Assembly: GCA_009746045.1 (NCBI GenBank)
Contig: RPFO01000310.1
Coordinates: 3,406,100 to 3,449,599 of the forward strand
From: Mesostigma viride
Lineage: Eukaryota > Streptophyta > Mesostigmatophyceae > Mesostigmatales > Mesostigmataceae
Direction: 5' to 3'
DNA length: 43,500 bases
The notes under the pieces: generated by a model
What the model was told of the DNA's origin: nothing
Databases searched by the model: none
The model's input: the letters and a program-made list of their open reading frames with translations, nothing else
In this document: positions 23,001 to 31,431 of the stretch, piece by piece
Position numbering within the stretch: position 1 is the stretch's first letter
Layout: every line of letters begins with the position of its first letter
Position numbers and translations under genes: made by a program

Positions 23001-26000
23001 ATTCCAATACCTCGCACTGGCAGCCACCTCCGGCTTGATGCAGTTGGCTTCGCTCGCGTACACCTCTCGCCAACTAGGTCGTAGCGCCAGCAAATCCAGC
23101 AGCTTCGCCTTTCCTGCCACCTCGCGCTTCGGCAGACTCACCCGCTCCGCCACAAGTTGTTCATACTTATTACATTTCCCATAGATTAGATCACTTCCTT
23201 CTGCGGGGCCTGTCGCAACGCCGGTTACGCGGCGACTGTACCACTCGCAGTGCTTCTTGACCCTTTTCAGGGCCTCCGCCGTTCCTCTGGAGCACGCGCC
23301 TCCAGATTTAGGCGGAGGGTCTGCCCCCCCGTGCCATAGCCAATTCAACCACGTAATCACCTTGTGTTGTAGAGTGAAGGTCCGGCGGCGGCGAGTTGCA
23401 CGCTGGCGTCTGCGTGCTGACCTCACTCTCCCCCACGTAGTGCTTAGAGGCATTGTAGGAAGAGGCAGTGGGAAGGGGGAGCGGTTTACCCTTTCGGTGT
23501 TTACTTGGTTTGCTGGGCCTTGCCCAGCTTCTCCATCATCGTGGCGCTTTGCAGGGCCATCTTCATGGCCGGGTTGCTCACCAAGGAGGCATCTTCCTTG
23601 AGAGCAAGGAGGTGGCCAGCCACCTTCCACCCTCCTGACCCCTGGCTCTCCACTAGGAGCATGGCTGCCACCACCCTCATGAGATACTCTACCCCAGCCA
23701 ACTCCCCGGCTGCCGGCCCCAACTCCTTGAAGAGTGTGTCCATGGCCAGGGCGATGTTCATGACCACCTTCCTGCTTTCCTGGTTCCTCCACCCCCCTTG
23801 GCGAGTAGCCATGATCCAACTCTTTATCCCCCCTCCATTGTCGTTGGCATCCTCGAGCACCTCGGGGAGCACTCTCTCTTGCACCCTCCAATTCACCACT
23901 TGTGCTCGAGTGGGCAGCGTCACCCCTTTGGTCTTTTTCGGCTTCCTGGAAGCCCCATCTGCCCCGGCCAGCGCATCCTTCAATTTCGTCAGGAAATCCT
24001 CTTCCTCGGACTCCTCCTCCTCCTCCTCTTCTTTGCCCGCCTGCCCCTGCTTGCCAATAATAGCCGCCAGCTCCAAGAGCTGCTCCCTCACATCCCCCGC
24101 GGCCTTTCCCTTGCTCGGGGCTGGGCTTCCGACTTTTTTCGTCCCCTTTTTCGCCCCTTTCGTGGGCCGGCGTGGTGGCTGCATCTCCTCTTCGTCCGAG
24201 TCCGCCAAGTCCCGGGCGCTTTGGAGGGCTGCCACTAGCGCTTCGTTTGGGTCCGCTGCTGCCAGAATTTCAGGCCCGTCCACGTGGTCGACCAGCAGTC
24301 CAACGACGGACTCCAGCTGGGCCGCAGACCACCGGCTGACAGTAGTTACCCAGTCGGTCCCGAGGACCGCCTCAAAGGCAGCGCACACTTCAGGCAGGCC
24401 CGAGCAAGTGGAGAGCTCCTGATGGAGCCTTTTCTTCTGCGTCGGCCAGCCTAGTCGGCCCTTTCCCGTCTGTTTAGTAGCTGTCGGCACCTCGGGATTA
24501 GCTTTCGGTAATTGCTTCCCAGCACCTGTCGAACCTGGCTTCCGCCCGGGCTTCGGCATCCCAGCCGCTTTGCAGAAAGGAATTCCGGGCGTCAGCTACG
24601 CTGCCCCTGACCCCTGTCGCCGCCTTCGTTAAAACAAAAGAGACCGCCATGAGCTAGGTGAGCAAGCTTTTATCGTGTTTCAAGGCCAACGGCTCTCTAC
24701 CAACGGCCAGATCCGGCAACGGCCTCTAAACAGTTTTAGCCGTCAAGTTTTACTTCAGATATTGCCTGTTGCAAACCCGTCCGCAATCACAGATCTGCTA
24801 GGAGAACCTAGACGCAAAAATCCGTCGTCAAGGTACTCAGCACACCGTCAAGGTATGGGCCGCAACAATTAGGCCATATCATCCGTAATACTCGTACACT
24901 AGAAGCCTAATCAACCTTATTACGATCACATCACCCAGCTCTATTTCACCTAGCATCAGCGGCTCCCCTTCCGTATCACTATAAAGAAACTCTGTTCAGA
25001 GAACCCCGAAACACTAATCTAAACGGACTGAATAAAAATGTACACAAATGTCAATAATTACCTCAATGTCAAATCTCCACTCCCGCAACACTTGTCCGAT
25101 CGGCCACATCTCAGATGGAGTTGTGTGGCTCAGTTCGTTTTCGAAAAACGTCCGAAGAAAAAACAAGTGAGATAGCATGTCCTGACTCCATGATTTCTCG
25201 TTTATGTTCGCCGTCACTAACGACAGGCAGTCGTCGATCCCCTTGTACTCAAGCCATGCGACAACCTCCTTTCGTGGGGGCTCATACTGTCCGGCCATGT
25301 CGAACTCCCCACTCTGACGAAAACGCAGGATCTCATCCTCGCACAACTGAAGAAACAATTCAACAGCTCGACTCGGAAGAATAGGGTCTGGGTTCACCCT
25401 AAACTGCGCCATCCACACTGAATACGACGAAAGGAAGTGCGATCTAACCCCATCCAAATCTTCAATCACTTCCGAACCAGCCCTGAACAACTCGGGAGAT
25501 ACCGAGTGGTCCATGGCGATCAGAAAGTCGCCGAAGACATCCCAGTCGAACTGTGCAGCCTTGAACCCTTTCTTCAAGAGCAGATTGACATCCGTTTCCG
25601 TCAGCGGGGAGGTGTCCCAATCCTCACCTGTCTTCCCCTGCTCTAGGACCTGGTACATTTCCCACCTGCAGACAGATATGATGATGTCAAAATACTCGTG
25701 TGACAATGGGTGCTGTCTCGTGTCCTTGCAGTACTGTTTGGTCGCACAAGACAGCTTGATCCAGACGAGCAGGCTTCGAGGAACATAAGCTGTAACATCC
25801 GCTGCGTCGGTATCGTTGACCCGCACTCGGTAACAAGCAACTCAAAGGTGTCGAAAAGAGATGCAATTTCTTTCCCCTTTAACCTTTTGCCTCGAAGGCT
25901 CCGCCCCATGACTTCGAACAAAAGATCACGAAGTGTTGGATCACTCCAAGGGTTCATCTTCTCATCAGACCCGACTGACAACCTCTCATGCCAGACACCG

Positions 26001-28213
26001 TCATCGATCGCAACTTCGATCTCCTTCGACACAAAGGTGCTCAAGAACGACTTGGCGTCATCGTTCAGATGTTTTTCGTAAGTCGTCAACCATGACTTCC
26101 AATTTCCAAGCCCCTCAACTGGATCGGCTGCACACAGGTCCACAAAACGAAACAAAAGCATAATCGGAAAAAAAGTTTAGGGTCACTCTGCGAAGTGACC
26201 CTTCATAAAAAAATCTCAAACAGAACGAACGACTAACTGACATGCACTATGAAGCGGCGAAAAAATTATTAGCTCACCCGCAATTTCTCCTCCCCACTCC
26301 CAACCTCGGCGTTCCCCTGAGACTCTGTCTCATCTCCCCCTTTCTTCCTCTGGATGCAGCAAGACAGAGGAAAGCATACTCGTTGAAAAAGTTTAGGGTC
26401 ACTCTGCGAAATGACCCTCCATAAATTAATCACACATGCAAAGGAAACGGCAACTCAGAAATGATGGACAAATGAACAAAGAACAAAGGCGAAAAACACA
26501 GGATTACTTATCGCTCACCTCCGTTGTTGTCCCGCTCTTCTTGGGATCCTCTGACTTCTTTTCGTCTGCCCCCCGCTTCCTCTGAAATCAAAACAACAGG
26601 GAAAAGCATACTTGTTGGTTCAGGTTAGGGTCACTCTGCGAAATGACCCATTCATGGTCAGACGAGCTTAGCAGAGATAAGGAATAACGAAACCGTTAAA
26701 AAAAACACGCACACTAATGGGGGTAAAAACTGTTTCTCACCTGAGACGGCTCCGTACCCTCCTTCTCCGAGACCCCCGCGGTCTTCCCATCCACCTCCGT
26801 CGACTTTTCTGCAGCCTGCGCCTTCCTGCGCTCCTCCTCAAGTTTGGCTTGGTATTTCAGGCGTGCCGCCACACCCGCCTCCATCATCCTCTTCCCCTCC
26901 TCCTGCACCTTCCTCTTCGCCTTTGCCTCCTCGTCCTTCTTTTTCCTTTCCTCATTCGCCTTTCTCTCCTTTTCGTCCCGCTCCCACGACGCCCTCCTCT
27001 TCCTGCGCTCCGCCTCCTCCATCTCCGCAGCTTCCATTTCTGCCTGCTTCGCCTCTCGCTCTGCCCTTTCCTTCTTCACCCATTCCCTCTGCTCCCTTTC
27101 CAGGAGCTCCTGGGCGGCCTTCCGTTCCTTGTCCTTTTTCTCCAGATTCACCAGATCTTCGGCGTGCTGCGTTGCCTGATCCAGATAAGAAGTCAGAAGT
27201 GCCATGCGGTCATTCCTTCTCTTTCTTTCCTCCTCCGGAAGATCCTCCAGTGGCCTTGGGTCTGCCTTGTCCCTGTCCTCCATGCTGATCAGGAGGTCAA
27301 TGTTCTTCTGCAGATCACGCAGGAACCGCTCATGGTCATCCTCCTTCTCCTCCCATTCCGCTCTTGCTTTCTTTCTTGCCTGTGGGGAGCGGCTCCTCGG
27401 AGGTGAGTTTGACGACCGGCGCTTGGGTGGCGACCGGCGCTTGGGCGGAGACTTCCGACCGTGAGACTTTGCAGGCGACTTGGGCGGTGATCGGGACTTG
27501 GAGGTCGCCCCCTTCTTTGGAGGGGAGCTTTGGGGAGACGCGGGCTGCGAGCTGGGCTGTGAGGTCGAGGCCTCGGGTAGGGACCTTGAAGGAGACCTGG
27601 GCGACGTGCTGACCTTCGAGGTCGAAGCCTCGTGGTGGGACCTTAGAGGTGACTTGGGCGGCGGGCTGCCCTGCTCAGACGCCTCGTGGTGGGCCCTTGG
27701 AGAAGACTTGGGCGGCGAGCTGGGCTTCGAGGTAACCACCTCGACGGGGGCGGACCTCGGCGAGTTTGAGGTCGACTTCCCGAGGACGGGGGACTCCTTG
27801 TTGATGGCGGGCCGCTGGGGAGACTGTGGAGACACAACGGAGCTGGACCCAGCCCCGGCAGCCTGTGCCTCAGGTGCGGGCCGCTGAGGAGACTGTGGAG
27901 ACACAACGGAGCTGGACCCAGCCCCGGCAGCCTGTGCCTCAGGTGCGGGCCGCTTGGGAGATTTGGAGGCCGACGCCTCCACGGAGCTTGGCCCAGCCCC
28001 GGCAGCAAGCATTGTTGACAGAGGAGGAAACTCCTCTACGCCCTTGGGCGGAGAGGCGGGTGGCGTACTATACTTAGGAGACTCGCTCGTCGACTTGACC
28101 TTGTCGACATAGGTGGCCCTCTCCACCTCTTTTCCCTTCTGAAGCAAGGAGGCCCTCTCCTGCTCCTCCTTTTCCTTCTGAAGCTGAACTTCCCTCTCCT
28201 TCTCTTGTTCCTT
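13517..28213 (-). CDS. Gene G1: large multi-exon gene of unknown function
   Basis: At least 12 exons with GT-AG junctions: 28213-26741, 26581-26519, 26349-26278, about 26127-25062, 19555-19502, 19387-19334, 19202-19068, 18936-18419, 18247-18185, 18015-16855, 16522-14166 and 14049-13517, together about 2500 residues. The first listed exon begins at an acceptor (ttgccgcag), so further exons lie upstream. Order along the protein: Ser/Pro/Lys-rich then coiled-coil part, unrecognised globular parts, acidic and Lys-rich linkers, the 387-residue exon 10, the 786-residue exon 11 with a Glu tract, and a C-terminal globular exon. Exons 4 to 12 join in one frame only if one base is allowed as missing in exon 4 (25700-25830), in a C6 run at 18469-18474, and in C4 runs at 14373 and 14519. 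The junction from exon 3 to exon 4 is not resolved and could separate two genes. Nine of twelve introns carry the hairpin motif; intron 4 hosts a DIRS retrotransposon. Confidence 0.6.
14166..16522 (-). CDS. G1 exon 11: 786-residue region with acidic tract
   Basis: Starts EVGKKKLDRLFEISKGANAE and stays open for 1.9 kb. A segment near 15000-15200 (KDFWWGDHDLFMVPPKKTT, then FFWELRPIVVVFGG) has the rhythm of a Rossmann-type or methylase-like core but lacks a clear catalytic motif. After repeated GGEKSSPQKT units comes a Glu tract encoded by (GGA/GAG)n at 14366-14562, then STRRATSEGRKK and a donor aaagg|gtgagg. Two G runs inside the tract are one base shorter than their neighbours; together they account for the frame change between upstream and downstream coding parts. 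Confidence 0.6.
14366..14562. repeat. (CTC)n / interrupted CTCCTCCCC microsatellite in coding sequence
   Basis: About 200 bp of CTC units with ccccc interruptions every nine bases at the right end. On the minus strand it encodes the Glu tract of gene G1. C runs at 14373-14376 and 14519-14522 have four bases where sister units have five, which shifts the frame. Confidence 0.9.
16571..16784. repeat. Three hairpin motifs in G1 intron 10
   Basis: Copies at about 16571-16591 (gggtcgacttgcagcgtgac), 16645-16667 (gggtcactctgcgaaaccac) and 16763-16784 (ggtcactccacagtgcgacc). All fit the family GGGTCACTCTGCAGCGYGACCC found in other introns of G1 and G2. Confidence 0.75.
16855..18015 (-). CDS. G1 exon 10: 387-residue region with a ParB-like motif
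   Basis: An intact 1161-nt exon, phase 0 at both ends. Its best clue is GEYLVLRYAVVDGNHYFKGL, which resembles the vDGNHR box of ParB/sulfiredoxin-fold domains (nucleotide-dependent nucleases and partition proteins), but the usual Arg is Tyr here. Other conserved-looking parts are SRWIRPSDFIDTGC and NVILLRGADLLPNW. The ParB assignment rests on one short motif and is tentative. Confidence 0.6.
18005..18480 (-). repeat. Tandem duplication of a G1 exon with its intron, about 233 bp
   Basis: The exon tail, donor, hairpin-bearing intron and acceptor at 18480-18248 are repeated at 18247-18016 with about 85 percent identity by eye. Shared landmarks are ggtaaaaagg, ctccacrgagctaccc, gcaataaatag or acaataaatag, and the acceptor context tgccttc. 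The duplication created the extra 63-nt exon 18247-18185, which keeps the reading phase. Confidence 0.85.
19621..19754 (-). repeat. DIRS repeat B2 (outer 3' end)
   Basis: 134 bp, the same as 20167-20300 by eye. On the minus strand it includes cttattgttttaataaag, which could contain the poly(A) signal, and ends ggttaatagaa at the junction with host sequence gtgtatttc. Confidence 0.93.
19788..20166 (-). repeat. DIRS repeat A2
   Basis: 379 bp, nearly identical to A1 at 24631-25009. It abuts B1 directly: ccccga of A meets ttctattaacc of B at 20166/20167, which recreates the circular junction used in the replication model for these elements. Confidence 0.93.
20167..20300 (-). repeat. DIRS repeat B1
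   Basis: 134-bp direct repeat of 19621-19754, located just after the pol stop codon at 20377. Confidence 0.93.
20377..23453 (-). CDS. DIRS pol: reverse transcriptase, RNase H, tyrosine recombinase
   Basis: Copies element RNA into DNA and integrates the circular product. The start chosen is the ATG at 23453, 48 nt after the gag stop. Reverse transcriptase motifs: AKSDLVSYYYTIQVP (catalytic Asp), VLAMGHSHAVALGE, and ITIDDLVVSNGR near 22350 with the metal-binding DD. RNase H: VVASDASSFGQGVVYAE, HINEKEVRAAVKG, VRLVDSTAAL and PSELQPADGPSRG. Tyrosine recombinase: Arg in YLRVSEAL (near 20870), HGLRHGGAT (near 20585), GRWRSSKTVAHYV with the nucleophile Tyr near 20489. The recombinase frame differs from the reverse transcriptase frame by one missing base, located at or near a run of ten G (plus strand, 20980-20989). 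If that is an assembly error the element is intact; if real, the recombinase is out of frame. Confidence 0.93.
23501..24559 (-). CDS. DIRS gag-like ORF1
   Basis: 352 residues starting MPKPGRKPGSTGAGKQLPK, with a basic N-terminus, an acidic run (EEEEEEESEEED) in the middle and a helical C-terminal half (VMNIALAMDTLFKELGPAAG). It occupies the place of gag between A1 and pol, 72 nt inside A1. Gag-like proteins of DIRS elements package element RNA; this assignment rests on position, since the sequence itself is not recognised. No zinc knuckle is present. Confidence 0.75.
   Translation of the reverse strand: MPKPGRKPGSTGAGKQLPKANPEVPTATKQTGKGRLGWPTQKKRLHQELSTCSGLPEVCAAFEAVLGTDWVTTVSRWSAAQLESVVGLLVDHVDGPEILAAADPNEALVAALQSARDLADSDEEEMQPPRRPTKGAKKGTKKVGSPAPSKGKAAGDVREQLLELAAIIGKQGQAGKEEEEEEESEEEDFLTKLKDALAGADGASRKPKKTKGVTLPTRAQVVNWRVQERVLPEVLEDANDNGGGIKSWIMATRQGGWRNQESRKVVMNIALAMDTLFKELGPAAGELAGVEYLMRVVAAMLLVESQGSGGWKVAGHLLALKEDASLVSNPAMKMALQSATMMEKLGKAQQTK
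24631..25009 (-). repeat. DIRS repeat A1 (outer 5' end)
   Basis: 379 bp. On the minus strand it starts tcggggttctctgaacag, the same terminal pattern as the shorter element at 33099. It likely carries the promoter. Confidence 0.93.
25062..26127 (-). CDS. G1 exon 4: unrecognised globular region, frame break
   Basis: The two halves read as protein in different frames. The first includes GNWKSWLTTYEKHLNDD and NPWSDPTLRDLLFEVMG; the second includes LSHEYFDIIISVCRWEMYQV and EKSWSQDMLSHLFFLRT. The switch, equal to one missing base, lies between 25830 and 25700. The exon ends at TTTGACATTGAG|GTAATT, and its second frame continues in phase into the next exon at 19555 across the inserted retrotransposon. 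No family is recognised. Confidence 0.55.
26180..26649. repeat. Hairpin motifs in G1 introns 1 to 3
   Basis: Copies at 26180-26201, 26396-26417 and 26628-26649, one per intron, each about 45-55 nt before the acceptor. The first is a perfect hairpin: GGGTCACT, loop CTGCGA, AGTGACCC. The other two read gggtcactctgcgaaatgac and then cc. The introns themselves are otherwise unlike each other. Further single copies lie at 18135-18157, 18367-18390, 19010-19034 and 19273-19293. Confidence 0.85.
26741..28213 (-). CDS. G1 exon 1: Ser/Pro/Lys-rich region and coiled coil
   Basis: 491 codons, open throughout. The first 290 residues are rich in SP, PKS and RS pairs (PPKRRSPPKRRSSNSPPRSR), like the tails of nuclear RNA- or chromatin-binding proteins. 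A 69-bp tandem repeat at about 27815-27960 encodes repeated EAQAAGAGSSSVV-type units (2.6 copies). The last 190 residues form a highly charged helix rich in Glu, Lys and Arg (for example KERKAAQELLEREQREWVKK), likely a coiled coil. The donor is cgtctcag|gtgaga and the next intron carries the hairpin motif. Nuclear location is inference. Confidence 0.65.
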
Positions 28214-28282
28214 CTGCGGCAAATAAGGAAAAACAAATAGACCAATGTCGGATGAAGAAAGTGTAAATTCGCATCAGCGTGA

Positions 28283-28306
28283 GGGGTGGCGCTGCAGCGC
28301 TACCCT
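28283..28306. repeat. Hairpin motif upstream of G1 exon 1
   Basis: ggggtggcgctgcagcgctacc lies about 70 nt before the acceptor at 28214. It keeps the CTGCAG centre and a paired stem, while the stem bases differ from the other copies. Confidence 0.75.
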
Positions 28307-28367
28307 AAGAAGAAACAAGGATGAAATCCCATTCAGGTTTGGGAAAAAAAAAATCGAAGATGTAACT

Positions 28368-28880
28368 TTTATAAACGTATCTGGAAAGGGTGACTCGGCA
28401 GCGCGACCTTACAACACAAATGTGATTGAATAACGTATCTTGGAAAGGTCACTCGGACGCGCTACCCTACAAACAAAATGTTATTGAATAACGTATCTGG
28501 AAAGGGTGACTCTGCAGCACTACCCTACAAACAAAATGTTATTGAATAACGTATCTGGAAAGGGTGACTCTGCAACGCGACCCTACAACCAAAATGTGAT
28601 TGAATAACGTATCTTGGAAAGGTGACTCTGCAGCGCTACCCTACAAACAAAATGTTATTGAATAACGTATCCGGAAAGGGTGACTCTGCATCGCGACCCT
28701 ACAACCAAAATGTGATTGAATAACGTATCTTGGAAAGGTGACTCTGCAGCGCGACCCTACAAACAAAATGTTATTGAATAACGTATCTTGGAAAGGTGAC
28801 TCTGCAGCGCGACCCTACCAACAAAATGTTATTGAATAACGCATCTTGGAAAGGTGACTCTGCAGCGCGACCCTACAAAC
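28368..28880. repeat. 58-bp tandem array carrying the hairpin motif, nine copies
   Basis: Each unit holds tggaaaggtgactctgcagc, then gcgaccctacaa, then aaaatgttattgaataacg or a close variant. Units alternate partly between two forms (aaagggtgac after ctgg, aaaggtgac after cttgg), which suggests expansion by dimer units. It lies between the known 5' part of G1 and the minisatellite. Roles as a promoter, transposase binding array or amplified intron are all possible. Confidence 0.9.
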
Positions 28881-28904
28881 ACTGAATGGAAGTTTGCATT
28901 GTGA

Positions 28905-28989
28905 GGGGGTCACTCTGCAGCGCGACCTTACAAACAAAGACTGCGACATTGCGCAAGGGTAGGGGTCACTCTGCAGAGCGACCCTACCC
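28905..28989. repeat. Two further hairpin motifs beside the 58-bp array
   Basis: Copies at 28905-28929 and 28961-28989 (ggggtcactctgcagagcga, then ccctaccc) with different sequence between them, just before the minisatellite starts. Confidence 0.8.
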
Positions 28990-29025
28990 AAAAACAATAC
29001 TAACCACTCCCCAAAAAAATCACGC

Positions 29026-31430
29026 ATGGATGGTGGTGGTGGGTGGCTGGCATGCATGGATGGTGGTGGTGGGTGGCTGGCACGCATGGATGGTGGTGGT
29101 GGGTGGCTGGCACGCATGGATGGTGGTGGTGGGTGGCTGGCACGCATGGATGGTGGTGGTGGGGTGCTGGCATGCATGGATGATGGTGGTGGGGTGCTGG
29201 CATGCATGGATGGTGGTGGTGGGTGGCTGGCACGCATGGATGGTGGTGGTGGGTGGCTGGCATGGATGGTGGTGGTGGGTGGCTGGCACGCATGGATGGT
29301 GGTGGTGGGGTGCTGGCATGCATGGATGGTGGTGGTGGGTGCTGGCACGCATGGATGGTGGTGGTGGGTGCTGGCACGCATGGATGGTGGTGGTGGGGTG
29401 CTGGCATGCATGGATGATGGTGGTGGGGTGCTGGCATGCATGGATGGTGGTGGTGGGTGGCTGGCACGCATGGATGGTGGTGGTGGGGTGCTGGCATGCA
29501 TGGATGGTGGTGGTGGGTGGCTGGCACGCATGGATGGTGGTGGTGGGTGGCTGGCATGCATGGATGGTGGTGGTGGGGTGCTGGCACGCATGGATGGTGG
29601 TGGTGGGGTGCTGGCATGCATGGATGATGGTGGTGGGGTGCTGGCATGCATGGATGGTGGTGGTGGGTGGCTGGCATGCATGGATGATGGTGGTGGGGTG
29701 CTGGCATGCATGGATGGTGGTGGTGGGTGGCTGGCATGCATGGATGATGGTGGTGGGTGGCTGGCATGCATGGATGGTGGTGGTGGGTGGCTGGCACGCA
29801 TGGATGATGGTGGTGGTGGGTGGCTGGCACGCATGGATGGTGGTGGTGGGTGGCTGGCATGCATGGATGGTGGTGGTGGGGTGCTGGCACGCATGGATGG
29901 TGGTGGTGGGGTGCTGGCACGCATGGATGATGGTGGTGGGTGCTGGCATGCATGGATGGTGGTGGTGGGGTGCTGGCACGCATGGATGGTGGTGGTGGGG
30001 TGCTGGCATGCATGGATGATGGTGGTGGGGTGCTGGCATGCATGGATGGTGGTGGTGGGTGGCTGGCACGCATGGATGGTGGTGGTGGGGTGCTGGCATG
30101 CATGGATGGTGGTGGTGGGTGCTGGCACGCATGGATGATGGTGGTGGGTGGCTGGCATGCATGGATGGTGGTGGTGGGTGGCTGGCACGCATGGATGGTG
30201 GTGGTGGGTGGCTGGCACGCATGGATGGTGGTGGTGGGTGGCTGGCACGCATGGATGGTGGTGGTGGGTGGCTGGCACGCATGGATGGTGGTGGTGGGGT
30301 GCTGGCACGCATGGATGGTGGTGGTGGGTGCTGGCACGCATGGATGATGGTGGTGGGTGGCTGGCATGCATGGATGGTGGTGGTGGGGTGCTGGCACGCA
30401 TGGATGGTGGTGGTGGGGTGCTGGCATGCATGGATGATGGTGGTGGGGTGCTGGCATGCATGGATGGTGGTGGTGGGTGGCTGGCACGCATGGATGGTGG
30501 TGGTGGGTGGCTGGCACGCATGGATGGTGGTGGTGGGTGGCTGGCATGCATGGATGGTGGTGGTGGGTGGCTGGCACGCATGGATGGTGGTGGTGGGTGG
30601 CTGGCACGCATGGATGGTGGTGGTGGGTGGCTGGCACGCATGGATGGTGGTGGTGGGTGGCTGGCACGCATGGATGGTGGTGGTGGGTGGCTGGCACGCA
30701 TGGATGGTGGTGGTGGGTGCTGGCATGCATGGATGATGGTGGTGGGGTGCTGGCATGCATGGATGGTGGTGGTGGGTGGCTGGCACGCATGGATGGTGGT
30801 GGTGGGGTGCTGGCATGCATGGATGGTGGTGGTGGGTGGCTGGCATGCATGGATGGTGGTGGTGGGTGGCTGGCACGCATGGATGGTGGTGGTGGGTGCT
30901 GGCACGCATGGATGGTGGTGGTGGGTGCTGGCATGCATGGATGGTGGTGGTGGGTGGCTGGCACGCATGGATGGTGGTGGTGGGTGCTGGCACGCATGGA
31001 TGGTGGTGGTGGGTGGCTGGCACGCATGGATGATGGTGGTGGGTGGCTGGCATGCATGGATGGTGGTGGTGGGGTGCTGGCACGCATGGATGGTGGTGGT
31101 GGGGTGCTGGCATGCATGGATGATGGTGGTGGGGTGCTGGCATGCATGGATGGTGGTGGTGGGTGCTGGCACGCATGGATGGTGGTGGTGGGGTGCTGGC
31201 ATGCATGGATGGTGGTGGTGGGTGGCTGGCACGCATGGATGGTGGTGGTGGGTGGCTGGCACGCATGGATGGTGGTGGTGGGGTGCTGGCATGCATGGAT
31301 GATGGTGGTGGGGTGCTGGCATGCATGGATGGTGGTGGTGGGTGGCTGGCACGCATGGATGGTGGTGGTGGGTGGCTGGCACGCATGGATGATGGTGGTG
31401 GGGTGCTGGCATGCATGGATGGTGGTGGTG
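29026..31430. repeat. 30-bp minisatellite, about 80 copies
   Basis: Unit: catgcatggatggtggtggt followed by gggtggctgg. Three positions vary in two states: cacgcatgg or catgcatgg, gatggtgg or gatgatgg, gggtggctgg or ggggtgctgg (some units 29 bp, one 31 bp). Because the unit is a multiple of three without stops, it produces open frames of 860 to 920 codons on the minus strand and several on the plus strand; these have no other coding sign. The G-rich strand has many runs that could form G-quadruplexes. Confidence 0.97.
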
Positions 31431-31431
31431 G

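Larger units (their letters stand above)
19621..25009 (-). mobile_element. PAT/Ngaro-type DIRS retrotransposon with split direct repeats
   Basis: Read on the minus strand the element is A1 (25009-24631), gag-like ORF, pol, B1 (20300-20167), A2 (20166-19788), a 33-bp spacer, B2 (19754-19621). The A copies are both 379 bp and the B copies both 134 bp. The order A1-genes-B1-A2-B2 defines the PAT, Ngaro and kangaroo type of tyrosine-recombinase retrotransposons. No target duplication is seen, as expected for recombinase-mediated insertion. It lies inside an intron of gene G1 in the same orientation. A copies differ by at least one base (actAtg against actCtg), B copies are identical by eye: a young insertion. 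Confidence 0.95.
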
